From the NCBI RefSeq assembly GCF_900141765.1, contig NZ_FSRK01000002.1, positions 62,001 through 126,000 on the forward strand: a stretch of DNA of 64,000 nt, in the 5' to 3' direction. The notes beneath the pieces were generated by a model, which was not told the origin of the DNA, ran no database searches, and saw nothing but the letters and a program-made list of their open reading frames with translations. Within the stretch, counting starts at the first letter, position 1, and the number at the start of each line of letters is the position of its first letter. This DNA is from Epilithonimonas zeae (GTDB lineage: Bacteria > Bacteroidota > Bacteroidia > Flavobacteriales > Weeksellaceae). A program made the translations under genes and the position numbers. Positions 43,413-51,988 of this stretch are shown here, piece by piece.

Positions 43413-44972
43413 ATGCGTTGGGCTTTTTGTGTTTTTTTAACTTTTAACCTGATATTTGTTTCCGGTCAGACAAGTCTTTCCAAAGACCCGGACAATTACG
43501 CCACTACTCTTCTGAAGCAGACGGTGGATTATATGCAAACCAACAGAACAAAGGCAATGAGTTATCTGCAAGAAGCCCTAAAGCTGGAAAACAAATTGGC
43601 AGACAGCACAAAAATCAGTCTGTATGTTACTGCAGGAAACACATATAAAGATCAAGAATCTTACTACCAAGCGCTTAATTATTATTACAAAGGATTAGAA
43701 ATCAACAACAAAACAAATTCACGTGATTCTTATTCTATCTTAAATAATATTGGAGGTTGTTATTACCTAATGGGAAATTTCAAGAAGGCTAGACAGTTTT
43801 GGGAACAATCGCTTAAAAAATTCGAAAGCAGTAAACCTGATGAGAAATCTGTAGAAGGCTCAATTATTTACAACAATCTCGCAGTTCTGGAAAAAGAACA
43901 AGGAAATTATGCCCGAGCGTTGGAAATGCTGAAAGAATTCAAGACTCGGAATACGGTTGCAAAAGACACGCTTAACATTATTATGGCTTATGAAAATATT
44001 GCCAACGTTAATCTGAAATTAAAAGAAACCGAAACCGCAGTCGATAACCTGAGACAAGGCATCACTCTGGCAAAGAAAATCAAATCGCCTTACGACATTG
44101 CAAGTCTTTACAACATCTTGGGAAACATCTACCTCAACAATATTATCAACAGAGATTCTGCATTATATTATTTGAAAAATTCATACGACATTTCAGAAAA
44201 GAGTAGCTTTTCTGATTTAAAGTTGTTTTCATCGGAAAATTTGGTAAAACTATTCGAAAAGGAAAAAGATTACAAAAATGCATTGCAATATCTTCATACG
44301 GCAAAATCATTATCCGAAGCTTCCATCAATCAGGAAAATAATAAAAAAGTAAACCGATTGGAGATTGAATTCAATGAAAAAATGACCCAAAATGAACTTT
44401 TAGCTTCTCAAACCAAAAGAGAGCGCTTTTTTATTTTCGGAATTGTCTTGCTTTTATCTTTCTCGGTTATCATCTTTTTATTATTCCAATTACAGAAAAA
44501 TAAAACAGCCAAAAGAGTTGCCGAAAACGAATTATTAGCCAAGAAATTAGAAGAAAAAAACAAAGAGCTTACGAATAGCGCTATCCAAATGTTGCAAACT
44601 TCAGAAATTATCCAATCCACACAAAAAGAATTGAGCGAGCTGAATTCAGGAACGGAAATGTCGGATAATAAAATATTTCACATTATTTCTGAACTCAAAA
44701 AAAGTTCAAAAGGCTTTGGAAAAGATGAGTTCTATAAGATTTTCATGGAAACCGAAGACCAATTCTATAAAAAACTCCTGAATGAATTTCCCGACTTGAC
44801 TAAAAACGAATTGAGACTTTGTGCTTTCCTTAAACTTAATTTATCGTCAAAAGAAATTTCCGACATTACACACCAAAGTCCCCACAGCATTGTAGTTGCG
44901 AGATCCAGACTTAGAAAAAAATTAAGACTCTCCAATTCAGAAAGTCTTAATAATTTTTTGATTAAATATTAG
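43413..44972 (+). CDS. TPR-repeat membrane regulator with C-terminal LuxR-like HTH
   Basis: The 519-residue protein has a signal sequence (MRWAFCVFLTFNLIFVSGQ), about six TPR motifs (YYQALNYYYKGLEINNK, GNYARALEMLKEFKTRN), one membrane helix (about 331-352, IFGIVLLLSFSVIIFLLFQL), a coiled coil and a C-terminal helix-turn-helix with LTKNELRLCAFLKLNLSSKE and SIVVARSRLRKKL. So the TPR part is periplasmic and the HTH cytoplasmic. This layout is common in Bacteroidota regulators. The divergent neighbour (T9SS-secreted protein) is a plausible target. Confidence 0.88.
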   Translation: MRWAFCVFLTFNLIFVSGQTSLSKDPDNYATTLLKQTVDYMQTNRTKAMSYLQEALKLENKLADSTKISLYVTAGNTYKDQESYYQALNYYYKGLEINNKTNSRDSYSILNNIGGCYYLMGNFKKARQFWEQSLKKFESSKPDEKSVEGSIIYNNLAVLEKEQGNYARALEMLKEFKTRNTVAKDTLNIIMAYENIANVNLKLKETETAVDNLRQGITLAKKIKSPYDIASLYNILGNIYLNNIINRDSALYYLKNSYDISEKSSFSDLKLFSSENLVKLFEKEKDYKNALQYLHTAKSLSEASINQENNKKVNRLEIEFNEKMTQNELLASQTKRERFFIFGIVLLLSFSVIIFLLFQLQKNKTAKRVAENELLAKKLEEKNKELTNSAIQMLQTSEIIQSTQKELSELNSGTEMSDNKIFHIISELKKSSKGFGKDEFYKIFMETEDQFYKKLLNEFPDLTKNELRLCAFLKLNLSSKEISDITHQSPHSIVVARSRLRKKLRLSNSESLNNFLIKY

Positions 44973-44975
44973 CGT

Positions 44976-45389
44976 TTAGCTAAGTAAAGTAGCAGTCAAC
45001 GATTTTTCGAAACTGAAAGCCTGACTTACAGGACAATTTTCCTTGGCATCTTTTGCAATTTTCTGGAAATCATCTTCTGAGATTCCGGGGATTTTTGCAT
45101 TTAAAGTCAATTCTGACAACGTGATTTTTCCATCAACCAAAGAGATTTTACAATCTGTTTCCAAAGATTCTGGAATAAAACCTGCTTCTGACAACAGAGC
45201 TGAAGTTTTCATTGTAAAACAACCCGCGTGAGCTGCTGCCAACAATTCTTCCGGATTGGTTCCAACACCGTCTTCAAATCTGCTTTTGAAGGAATACTGA
45301 GTTTCATTAAGTGTTGTACTTTGCGTTGTCAAAACGCCGCTTCCGTCTTTTACAGTACCTTTCCAGACTGCTTTTGCACTTCTTTTCAT
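44976..45389 (-). CDS. OsmC/Ohr family peroxiredoxin-like protein
   Basis: The 137-residue protein carries the two OsmC cysteines: Cys57 in AHAGCFTM and Cys119 in KENCPVSQAF. It starts RSAKAVWKGTVKDGSGVLTT, standard for the OsmC subtype (rather than Ohr). Members reduce organic hydroperoxides with lipoyl or thiol donors. It converges with the TPR regulator gene, with only 3 nt between the stops. Confidence 0.92.
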   Translation of the reverse strand: MKRSAKAVWKGTVKDGSGVLTTQSTTLNETQYSFKSRFEDGVGTNPEELLAAAHAGCFTMKTSALLSEAGFIPESLETDCKISLVDGKITLSELTLNAKIPGISEDDFQKIAKDAKENCPVSQAFSFEKSLTATLLS

Positions 45390-45520
45390 AATTAATTTTG
45401 TTTTGGATTTATATTATTGATTGTATTATTTTTTATCGCAAAGGCGAAAGTTTTTTTTAAGATTTAATGTTTTAAGTCGCAAATGACAATCATTATCGTT
45501 TATAATTTCTCATTAATTTC

Positions 45521-45961
45521 TCAATCCCAATCTTGCTCAACAAATTTCATTTTGTCGCCGTTTGCATTGGATAAAGTTAAGAAATGTCCTTCGATTTTGT
45601 ACTCTGTCATATTTGGTAAAGCTTTTCCGAATGAGTCTTCTAATTTCATTCGCCCATCACAATACATCATTGTGGAACCAACGCCTGAGAATTTTGCTTT
45701 TCCATTATTAAATTCTGCCGTGAAAAACATTCCGTTGCAACCCATTTTTGCGGTGTAACGATTGGGCGATTCTGTATTTTTCGTCAAATCAATATGAGCT
45801 TCCAACTTTACCAATTCTTCCTTGGTAAAATCTTTGTATTCAACGAGCATCCACTTTTTGTGAAGATTCTGCATTCCTGACATAGAATTATTTGATGATT
45901 TACAAGAAACTGTAAGTAGTAATATTAATGATAAAATACCGATTGACTGTAGAAATTTCAT
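45521..45961 (-). CDS. META domain lipoprotein (HslJ-like)
   Basis: The 146-residue protein has a lipoprotein signal (LSLILLLTVSC, Cys20) and a META domain with KKWMLVEYKDFTKEELVKLE, MGCNGMFFTAEFNNGKAKFS and TMMYCDGRMKLEDSFGKAL. Such proteins (HslJ in E. coli) are linked to stress and antibiotic tolerance, but the mechanism is unknown. Three more Cys residues are not part of the signature. Single gene, minus strand. Confidence 0.85.
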   Translation of the reverse strand: MKFLQSIGILSLILLLTVSCKSSNNSMSGMQNLHKKWMLVEYKDFTKEELVKLEAHIDLTKNTESPNRYTAKMGCNGMFFTAEFNNGKAKFSGVGSTMMYCDGRMKLEDSFGKALPNMTEYKIEGHFLTLSNANGDKMKFVEQDWD

Positions 45962-46051
45962 ACTTTAAAGTTTGCCTAATCTCTTATCCAAATTCATACC
46001 ATTAGATTTAAAATAATGAGTAAATTAGCCCCATTAAAATAAATTTCTATT

Positions 46052-48187
46052 ATGAAAAAAATATTTTTGGCGCTGACTTTTTTATTGAGCTTTGCGCAAA
46101 TGAGAGCAGACGAGGGAATGTGGCTTCTGATGCTCGTGAAACGTCTGAACGGCGTGGATATGCAGAAAGAAGGTCTGCACTTGACTCCGGAAGAAATCTA
46201 TTCTGTCAACAACTCTAGCTTAAAAGATGCCATCGTAAGTTTCGGCGGATTCTGTACTGGAGAAATGGTTTCTGACAAAGGATTGATTTTTACGAATCAC
46301 CACTGTGGTTACGATGCTGTTGCTGCAGCTTCTACACCTGAAAAAGATTATTTGAAAAACGGATTCTGGGCAATGAAACCGAATGAGGAATTCAATGCAA
46401 AAGGTCTTTACGTGAGATTTTTGGTAAGAATGGATGACGTTTCTGAAAGAATCAATGCAAAATTGAATAACAATATGTCTGCAGCAGACAGAAAAGCGGT
46501 TATCGATGCAGAATATAAAGCTATCCAAACAGAAAATTCTGAGAACGGAAAATATACTGTTGTTGTAAGAGATTTTTTCAACGGGAACGAGTTCTATTAT
46601 TTTGTTTATCAAGACTATAAAGATATTCGTTTAGTTGGTGCTCCGCCTTCATCATTAGGAAAATTCGGTGGTGATACAGACAACTGGGAATGGCCAAGAC
46701 ACACTGCAGATTTCACGGTTTTCCGTGCTTATGCAGATGCCAATGGCAACCCAGCAGAATACTCTGAAACCAACGTTCCTCTGAAGCCAAAACATCATTT
46801 ACCAGTTTCTCTTAAAGGTTACAAGCCTGGAGATTTTACAATGATTCTTGGGTATCCTGGTAGAACCAACCGTTATTTGACGTCTTACGGAATCGAGCAA
46901 ATGGTTGACAAAGATTATCCGGCATGGGTAGAAGCTTCTAAAGTGGCGATGGATGTGATGAAGAAGTATATGGACAAAGACAAAGCGACTCAATTAGATT
47001 ACGCTTCTCAGTACGCAAGTGTTGCCAATTACTGGAAAAACAGACAAGGAACGATTGACGCTGTTAAGAAAAACGGAACAGTTGCTGAAAAGAGAAAACT
47101 GGAAGAAACATATAACGAATGGGCGGCACAATCTCCGAATGAGCAAACTTATTACATTGTTTTACCAGAAATTAAAGCTTATTACAATCAGGTTTCCGGA
47201 AGAAATGTAGAGAGAAACTATGGTGGACTTTTACAGAGAAATGCGCATTACATCGCAACAGCTTATCAGTTAGGAAGTCTTTTCAAAACGTATGCTGACC
47301 AGGACGAAGCTGGAAAAGCAGCTATGAAAACGAAAGTTCTTGACGCTGTTGATAAAGCTTACGACGGTTTTCACGATAATGTTGAAGGCGAAATGCTGAA
47401 CTCTCTTGCTTCTCTTTACAAAACAAGAGTGGCTAAAGAATTTGCTTCTCCAACTATTTTGGCTGCAGATGTAAACAATCTTTCAACTTTGGCTTATGAG
47501 TCTGTTTTTGCTAATAAAAAATCGGCTTTAGCTTTTGTAGAAAATCCTGACAGATTGAAAATCGATGCTGATAAATTGAGACAATTCGCAAATGGAGTTG
47601 TTGAAGACCAAAAATTAGGATTGGAAAAATTTGCTAAGGTAGATGAGAACTTTGCTAAAAACAGCAGACTTTTCTTAGACGGACTTAGAAAAGCTCAGCC
47701 TGAGAAAAAATTCTATCCGGATGCTAACTCTACAATGAGATTGACTTACGGAACGATTGAAACACTTCCTGTAAGAGAAGACAGAAACTATAAAGGAATC
47801 AAGGAAAACTATTATACCGACATCAATGGTATGGTTGCTAAATACAAAAAAGGCGACGAAGAATTTGACCTTCCTCAAAAAGTTCTAGACCTTGCTAAGA
47901 AAAAAGATTACGGACAATATGCTGATAAAAAAGGCGGATTTATGCCTATCAACTTCTTGTCTAATAATGATATCACAGGAGGCAACTCAGGTTCTCCAAT
48001 TATCGATGGAAACGGTCACTTGATTGGTCTAGCTTTCGATGGAAACAGCGAAGCTTTGAGTGGTGATATCGTTTTCGAACCACAATTGCAAAGAACAATT
48101 AATGTTGACGTTCGTTACGTACTTTGGGTAATTGACAAATATGCTGGCGCGACGAGATTAATAAGCGAGCTGACATTAGTAAAATAA
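46052..48187 (+). CDS. S46 family dipeptidyl-peptidase (DPP7-like)
   Basis: The 711-residue periplasmic protease has a signal peptide (MKKIFLALTFLLSFAQMRA) and then DEGMWLL, the new N-terminus typical of the family. The catalytic His84 is in TNHHCGY, an Asp lies in the GGDTDNWEWPRHT region, and Ser648 lies in GGNSGSP. Two main S46 types differ at one specificity residue: Arg in the Asp/Glu-specific DPP11 and Gly in the hydrophobic-specific DPP7. Here the loop reads GLAFDGN, so Gly664 predicts DPP7-type cleavage after hydrophobic residues. A strong terminator follows. Confidence 0.93.
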   Translation: MKKIFLALTFLLSFAQMRADEGMWLLMLVKRLNGVDMQKEGLHLTPEEIYSVNNSSLKDAIVSFGGFCTGEMVSDKGLIFTNHHCGYDAVAAASTPEKDYLKNGFWAMKPNEEFNAKGLYVRFLVRMDDVSERINAKLNNNMSAADRKAVIDAEYKAIQTENSENGKYTVVVRDFFNGNEFYYFVYQDYKDIRLVGAPPSSLGKFGGDTDNWEWPRHTADFTVFRAYADANGNPAEYSETNVPLKPKHHLPVSLKGYKPGDFTMILGYPGRTNRYLTSYGIEQMVDKDYPAWVEASKVAMDVMKKYMDKDKATQLDYASQYASVANYWKNRQGTIDAVKKNGTVAEKRKLEETYNEWAAQSPNEQTYYIVLPEIKAYYNQVSGRNVERNYGGLLQRNAHYIATAYQLGSLFKTYADQDEAGKAAMKTKVLDAVDKAYDGFHDNVEGEMLNSLASLYKTRVAKEFASPTILAADVNNLSTLAYESVFANKKSALAFVENPDRLKIDADKLRQFANGVVEDQKLGLEKFAKVDENFAKNSRLFLDGLRKAQPEKKFYPDANSTMRLTYGTIETLPVREDRNYKGIKENYYTDINGMVAKYKKGDEEFDLPQKVLDLAKKKDYGQYADKKGGFMPINFLSNNDITGGNSGSPIIDGNGHLIGLAFDGNSEALSGDIVFEPQLQRTINVDVRYVLWVIDKYAGATRLISELTLVK

Positions 48188-48208
48188 AAATATTTCAATA
48201 TTTTTTCT

Positions 48209-48234
48209 AAATCCACCAAAATTTTGGTGGATTT
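48209..48234 (+). terminator. Terminator after the S46 peptidase gene
   Basis: AAATCCACCAAAA and TTTTGGTGGATTT form a perfect 26-base palindrome running into a T tract. The loop must melt a few central A:T pairs. Confidence 0.88.
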
Positions 48235-48298
48235 TTTGTTGCAGTAATATCCAAAACCATTTTCAGTAATTTTTTGTAAATTAGAGAAATCATTTTTT

Positions 48299-49369
48299 AT
48301 GAGTTTAAAAACCCTACTTCATTGGTCCTTTATTTTCCCGCTTTTATCATTAATTTACTATCTACTTGGTGTTACAGACGACAGTCCGTTGTTGGCTGTA
48401 TTAGGTGGCGTTTTGTTAATCACTTCCGTTTTAGGAGCCGTTCATCACGCAGAAGTTGTAGCTCATAAAGTAGGCGAACCATTCGGAACAATCATTCTTG
48501 CGATAGCCATTACAGTTCTGGAAGTAGGATTAATTGTTTCCTTAATGGTAGCCGGAGGAAAAGAAACGCACACACTCGCAAGAGATACCGTTTTCGCAGC
48601 AGTAATGTTGATTTTAAATGGAATTCTAGGTGCTTGTCTTTTAGTAGGCGGCATCAAATTCAAAGAACAATTCTTTGCCAGAACTTCCGGAAATATGGCG
48701 TTGATAAGTCTCGTTGCAATTGTCGTAATGACTTTGATTTTACCCAATTATACCACCAGCGAACTTTCAGCAACATTTAGCAAAGCACAATTGATATTCT
48801 TTTCCGTCGCGTCTCTCGTGATTTACAGTACATTTTTGATGGTACAAACCGTGAGACACAGAAATTACTTTCTTCCGGAAAACGATGATGAACCACACGC
48901 AGAACCACCAACCAACTTCGAAAGTACAATGAGCTTGATTTTCCTGATTATCTGTTTGGGCGTTGTTGTATTTTTAGCAAAAGCATTGTCTCCGCAAATA
49001 GAAAATATGGTTCATAATTTTGGGGCACCACAAGCATTAGTCGGGGTAATCATTGCAGCTGTTGTCCTTTTACCGGAAGGAATGGCGGCGATAAAAGCAG
49101 CAAGAAGAAATCAATTTCAAACAAGCTTAAATCTGGCTTTAGGTTCAGCTATTGCGAGTATCGGATTGACGATTCCTTGCGTTGCAGTAGTTTCTATTAT
49201 TTACGAAATGCCTTTATTACTTGGACTCGATATCAAATCAATGGTTTTACTTGCACTGTCGCTTTACACCGTGATGCTATCCTTAAACCGGGGAAAAACC
49301 AACATTCTTTACGGCGTTGTACTTTTGGTTAATCTCTTCGCCTATATTTTTACCGTTATCGTTCCTTAA
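48299..49369 (+). CDS. Calcium/proton (ChaA-like) antiporter
   Basis: The 356-residue protein has about 11 membrane helices and the two inverted alpha-repeats of the cation/Ca2+ exchanger family: AVHHAEVVAHKVGEPFGTII in repeat 1 and VVLLPEGMAAIKAARRNQFQ then LNLALGSAIASIGLTIP in repeat 2, with conserved acidic residues. The bacterial group is best known from ChaA, a Na+/Ca2+/K+:H+ antiporter. It probably exports Ca2+ or Na+ in exchange for protons. Monocistronic. Confidence 0.88.
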   Translation: MSLKTLLHWSFIFPLLSLIYYLLGVTDDSPLLAVLGGVLLITSVLGAVHHAEVVAHKVGEPFGTIILAIAITVLEVGLIVSLMVAGGKETHTLARDTVFAAVMLILNGILGACLLVGGIKFKEQFFARTSGNMALISLVAIVVMTLILPNYTTSELSATFSKAQLIFFSVASLVIYSTFLMVQTVRHRNYFLPENDDEPHAEPPTNFESTMSLIFLIICLGVVVFLAKALSPQIENMVHNFGAPQALVGVIIAAVVLLPEGMAAIKAARRNQFQTSLNLALGSAIASIGLTIPCVAVVSIIYEMPLLLGLDIKSMVLLALSLYTVMLSLNRGKTNILYGVVLLVNLFAYIFTVIVP

Positions 49370-49606
49370 ATTTTATATTTGATTAATGAATCTCCGGAAA
49401 AAAGCAGAACTTACTTTTTTCATTTCGCTTTTCATCTGCAGCAATTTGTTGTGTCGGTCTGAGGCTCTCGAAGATCAATAAGACTCAAAAATCTTCAGAT
49501 TTTTTCCCTATAATTAACCTCGCCAACTCAATAGTTTAAGTTAAATCAAAAATTATTGACCCGAAATCTTTAAATTTAAAAAATATTTAAGATTATTAAA
49601 ACTAAT

Positions 49607-50110
49607 ATGAAAACCTTCGAAACCGAACGATTAAGAATGAAAGTCGCAGACCTAGACGATGCAGATTTCTTTCTAGAATTATATAATTTACCTTCATTCA
49701 TCAAACATATTGGCGACCGAAAGCTCTGCACCAAACAAGATGCAGAACAATATATTAAGGACAGATTTCTCCCTCACATTGAAAAATTAGGTTACGGAAA
49801 TTATGTTGTGATTCATAAAGAACTTGACAAAAAAATCGGTGCTGTTGGCGTATTTGTTCGAGAAGGTATCGAAGTTCCTGATATTGGTTTTTCTTTCTTT
49901 CCGGATTATGAAGGTAAAGGGTTTGCTTATGAATCAGCTTCGAAACTGAAAGAATTAGTCGCCACTAATTTCGGTTTGACAAAAATCTCGGCAATGACTT
50001 CTGACGAAAATATTTCTTCTCAAAAACTAATTGAAAGACTAGGATTGAAATTCCAGAAATATGTCATTTTCCCCGATGACAATGAGGAGTTGAGATATTA
50101 TGAAAATTAA
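49607..50110 (+). CDS. GNAT family N-acetyltransferase (paralogue 1)
   Basis: The 167-residue protein begins ETERLRMKVADLDDADFFLE and has the acetyl-CoA loop region DYEGKGFAYESASKLKE, followed by ISAMTSDENISSQKLIERLG. This is the RimJ/RimL-like subgroup of GNAT enzymes, but the acceptor is unknown. It is similar throughout to the next gene (50305), so a local duplication is likely. Between the two lies about 200 bp of repetitive AT-rich DNA. Confidence 0.88.
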   Translation: MKTFETERLRMKVADLDDADFFLELYNLPSFIKHIGDRKLCTKQDAEQYIKDRFLPHIEKLGYGNYVVIHKELDKKIGAVGVFVREGIEVPDIGFSFFPDYEGKGFAYESASKLKELVATNFGLTKISAMTSDENISSQKLIERLGLKFQKYVIFPDDNEELRYYEN

Positions 50111-50170
50111 ATTTTGAATTAAAAAAACGCAAAGCAACAAAAGCTTACTTGATAAAATCAATATGTTTTT

Positions 50171-50223
50171 AAGGCACTAAGAAAATGTAAAATTAAAAAA
50201 AACGAAGATTTTCTTTGTGCTTT
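50171..50223. repeat. Imperfect inverted repeat between the two GNAT genes
   Basis: AAGGCACTAAGAAAAT (50171-50186) is complementary at 14 of 16 positions to ATTTTCTTTGTGCTTT (50208-50223). The interval 50115-50270 contains further AAACGCAAAG and TTTGTGCCTTGTG words, like other gaps in the window. This suggests a small decayed element rather than a terminator. Confidence 0.5.
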
Positions 50224-50304
50224 AAATCTTTCAATAATTTTAATTAATTTGTGCCTTGTGTTTAACATTAAACTATCAAAATTTAATTCCACAAACTACT
50301 ACTG

Positions 50305-50817
50305 ATGTCAAAAACTTACGAAACAGAACGCCTTATCATAAAGCTTGTCGATATCGATGATGCTGAATTTATGATGCAATTGGTCAACACAGAAAAATGG
50401 CTGAAAAATATTGGCGATAGAAATATTCACAGTCTTGAGGACGCTCAGAAATATATCCGCGAAAAGAATCTACCCAATATTGAAAGACTTGGCTATGGAA
50501 ATTGTGTTATAATTCTGAAATCCAACAATGCGAAAATTGGAACTGTTGGTTTATATGACAGGGAAGGGATTGACGGCGTTGACATTGGTTTTGCATTTTT
50601 GGAAGAATATGAGGGAAAAGGTTACGCGTACGAATCCGCCAAAAAAGTGATGGATATCGGAATCAATGATTTTGGAATTAAAAAAGTCAGCGCAATAACT
50701 TTACCAGAGAATTTCTCTTCAATTAAATTAATTGAAAAATTGGGACTGAAATTCAAAGAAGTGGTAAGAATTCCGAATGATGATGTTGATCTTAATCTCT
50801 ATGAACTCAATTTATAA
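50305..50817 (+). CDS. GNAT family N-acetyltransferase (paralogue 2)
   Basis: The 170-residue protein begins YETERLIIKLVDIDDAEFMM and shows EEYEGKGYAYESAKKVMD and VSAITLPENFSSIKLIEKLG, closely matching the upstream paralogue. It is followed after 2 nt by a GyrI-like effector-binding gene, so the two are cotranscribed. The acetyl acceptor cannot be predicted. Confidence 0.88.
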   Translation: MSKTYETERLIIKLVDIDDAEFMMQLVNTEKWLKNIGDRNIHSLEDAQKYIREKNLPNIERLGYGNCVIILKSNNAKIGTVGLYDREGIDGVDIGFAFLEEYEGKGYAYESAKKVMDIGINDFGIKKVSAITLPENFSSIKLIEKLGLKFKEVVRIPNDDVDLNLYELNL

Positions 50818-50819
50818 TA

Positions 50820-51287
50820 ATGAATTTACCACACCGCATCGAAATTATTGAATCAAAAAAACTGATTGGATTCAGCATTAAAACTTCTTTTCAGGATGAT
50901 AAAACACCTATTATCTGGAAGAAATTGATGATGAGAAGAAATGAAATCACCAATCGAATTCCGAATCGATTATTCTCGCTTCAAATCTATCCGGAGAATT
51001 TTACACCGAATCAAACTTTCACAAAATATGCTTTGGCTGAAGTCTCTAATTATGATAATATTCCAAATGATTTTGAGTTGTTTGACTTAGAAAGTGGAAA
51101 ATATCTTGTTTTTAATTACAAAGGAAAAGCGGAAAACGGACCGGAACTTTTCCGATATCTATTTCAAAATTTCATTCCGGAAAATCAATTTGAAATTGAC
51201 AACAGACCTCATTTTGAAATTTTCGGAGACCATTATAATCCGAATGACGATTCTGCTGAGGAAGAGATTTGGATTCCGATAAAATAG
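50820..51287 (+). CDS. GyrI-like small-molecule binding protein
   Basis: The 155-residue protein has the pattern of the stand-alone SHS2/GyrI-like domain: RIEIIESKKLIGFSIKTSFQ, LFSLQIYPENFTPNQTFTKY, LESGKYLVFNYKGKAENGPE and EIFGDHYNPNDDSAEEEIWI. Such domains bind small ligands or, in SbmC, protect gyrase. No DNA-binding domain is attached. It is translated right after the second GNAT gene, so both may deal with the same compound; this is inference. Confidence 0.8.
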   Translation: MNLPHRIEIIESKKLIGFSIKTSFQDDKTPIIWKKLMMRRNEITNRIPNRLFSLQIYPENFTPNQTFTKYALAEVSNYDNIPNDFELFDLESGKYLVFNYKGKAENGPELFRYLFQNFIPENQFEIDNRPHFEIFGDHYNPNDDSAEEEIWIPIK

Positions 51288-51478
51288 TTATTCTGTAATC
51301 TCGATGATATTATTTTCCGGATCCAGAATGACGCTTTCTTAATAGCCGTCGCCAGTCGTTCTTGGTTCAACAATGATTTCAAAACCGTCATTTCTAAGTT
51401 CTTCAAATCATCACCACCTATAATCTCAAAATCAGGGATTACATTGTTTTTATAAACCTTTTGGTTTCTATCTATCAC
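51288..51478 (-). pseudogene. Remnant of a VOC (glyoxalase/dioxygenase superfamily) gene
   Basis: On the minus strand, bases from about 51400 down to 51288 encode FEELRNDGFEIIVEPRTTGD-GY, then an in-frame TAA (51339-51341), then ESVILDPENNIIEITE and a final stop. This is the usual C-terminus of VOC-domain proteins. The upstream part (DYVIDRNQKVYKNNVIPDFE) is in another frame, so the gene has a stop codon plus a frameshift or deletion, and the N-terminal half is missing. It is a dead gene. Confidence 0.75.
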
Positions 51479-51505
51479 ATAATCTGTTGACAGATTAAGA
51501 TTTAA

Positions 51506-51952
51506 TTATTCTAAAATTTGTGCAGCGTGGTCTTTGGTTTTCACTTTGTCAATAACCTGAGTACAAATTCCGTTTTCATCAAAAACAAAAGTCGTTCTCA
51601 CGATTCCCATAAACTCTCTTCCCATAAATTTCTTCAGCTGCCAAACTCCGAATTTGTCAATGATGTCGTGATTTTCATCTGCAATGACATCAAATGGCAA
51701 ATCATTTTTATCACTGAAATTCTTCTGACGCTTCACAGAATCCGCACTCACTCCTAATAATTGAAAACCTTTCTTTTTCAAATCCGAATAATTATCTCTC
51801 AAATTACAAGCCTCGGCAGTACAACCAGGTGTGCTTGCTTTCGGATAAAAGAAAACAACCAATTTTTTGCCTTTTAGTTTTTCTGAATCAATATTTTTTC
51901 CTTCCTGATTAATTCCAATAAATTCTGGTAAAGAATCGCCAACGTTCAACAT
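51506..51952 (-). CDS. bcp: Thioredoxin-dependent peroxiredoxin, BCP type
   Basis: The 148-residue enzyme (start at the ATG at 51952, which gives the standard N-terminus MLNVGDSLPEF; a longer frame reaches 52003 but would overlap the divergent nth gene) reduces peroxides. PKASTPGCTAEACNLRD contains the peroxidatic Cys44 and resolving Cys49, as in the classical BCP (PrxQ) group. RTTFVFDENG follows. It is divergent from nth, with 36 bp between the start codons, so both probably share a regulatory region. Confidence 0.93.
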   Translation of the reverse strand: MLNVGDSLPEFIGINQEGKNIDSEKLKGKKLVVFFYPKASTPGCTAEACNLRDNYSDLKKKGFQLLGVSADSVKRQKNFSDKNDLPFDVIADENHDIIDKFGVWQLKKFMGREFMGIVRTTFVFDENGICTQVIDKVKTKDHAAQILE

Positions 51953-51988
51953 AATTTCTATTTTTGTTGAGACAAATTTACCATCAAA

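Noticed and set aside
49386-49481. 31-codon ORF starting MNLRKKAELTFF
   Set aside because: Hydrophobic start but too short and without context; no stop-proof evidence of coding. It may be a decayed leader peptide and was left out.
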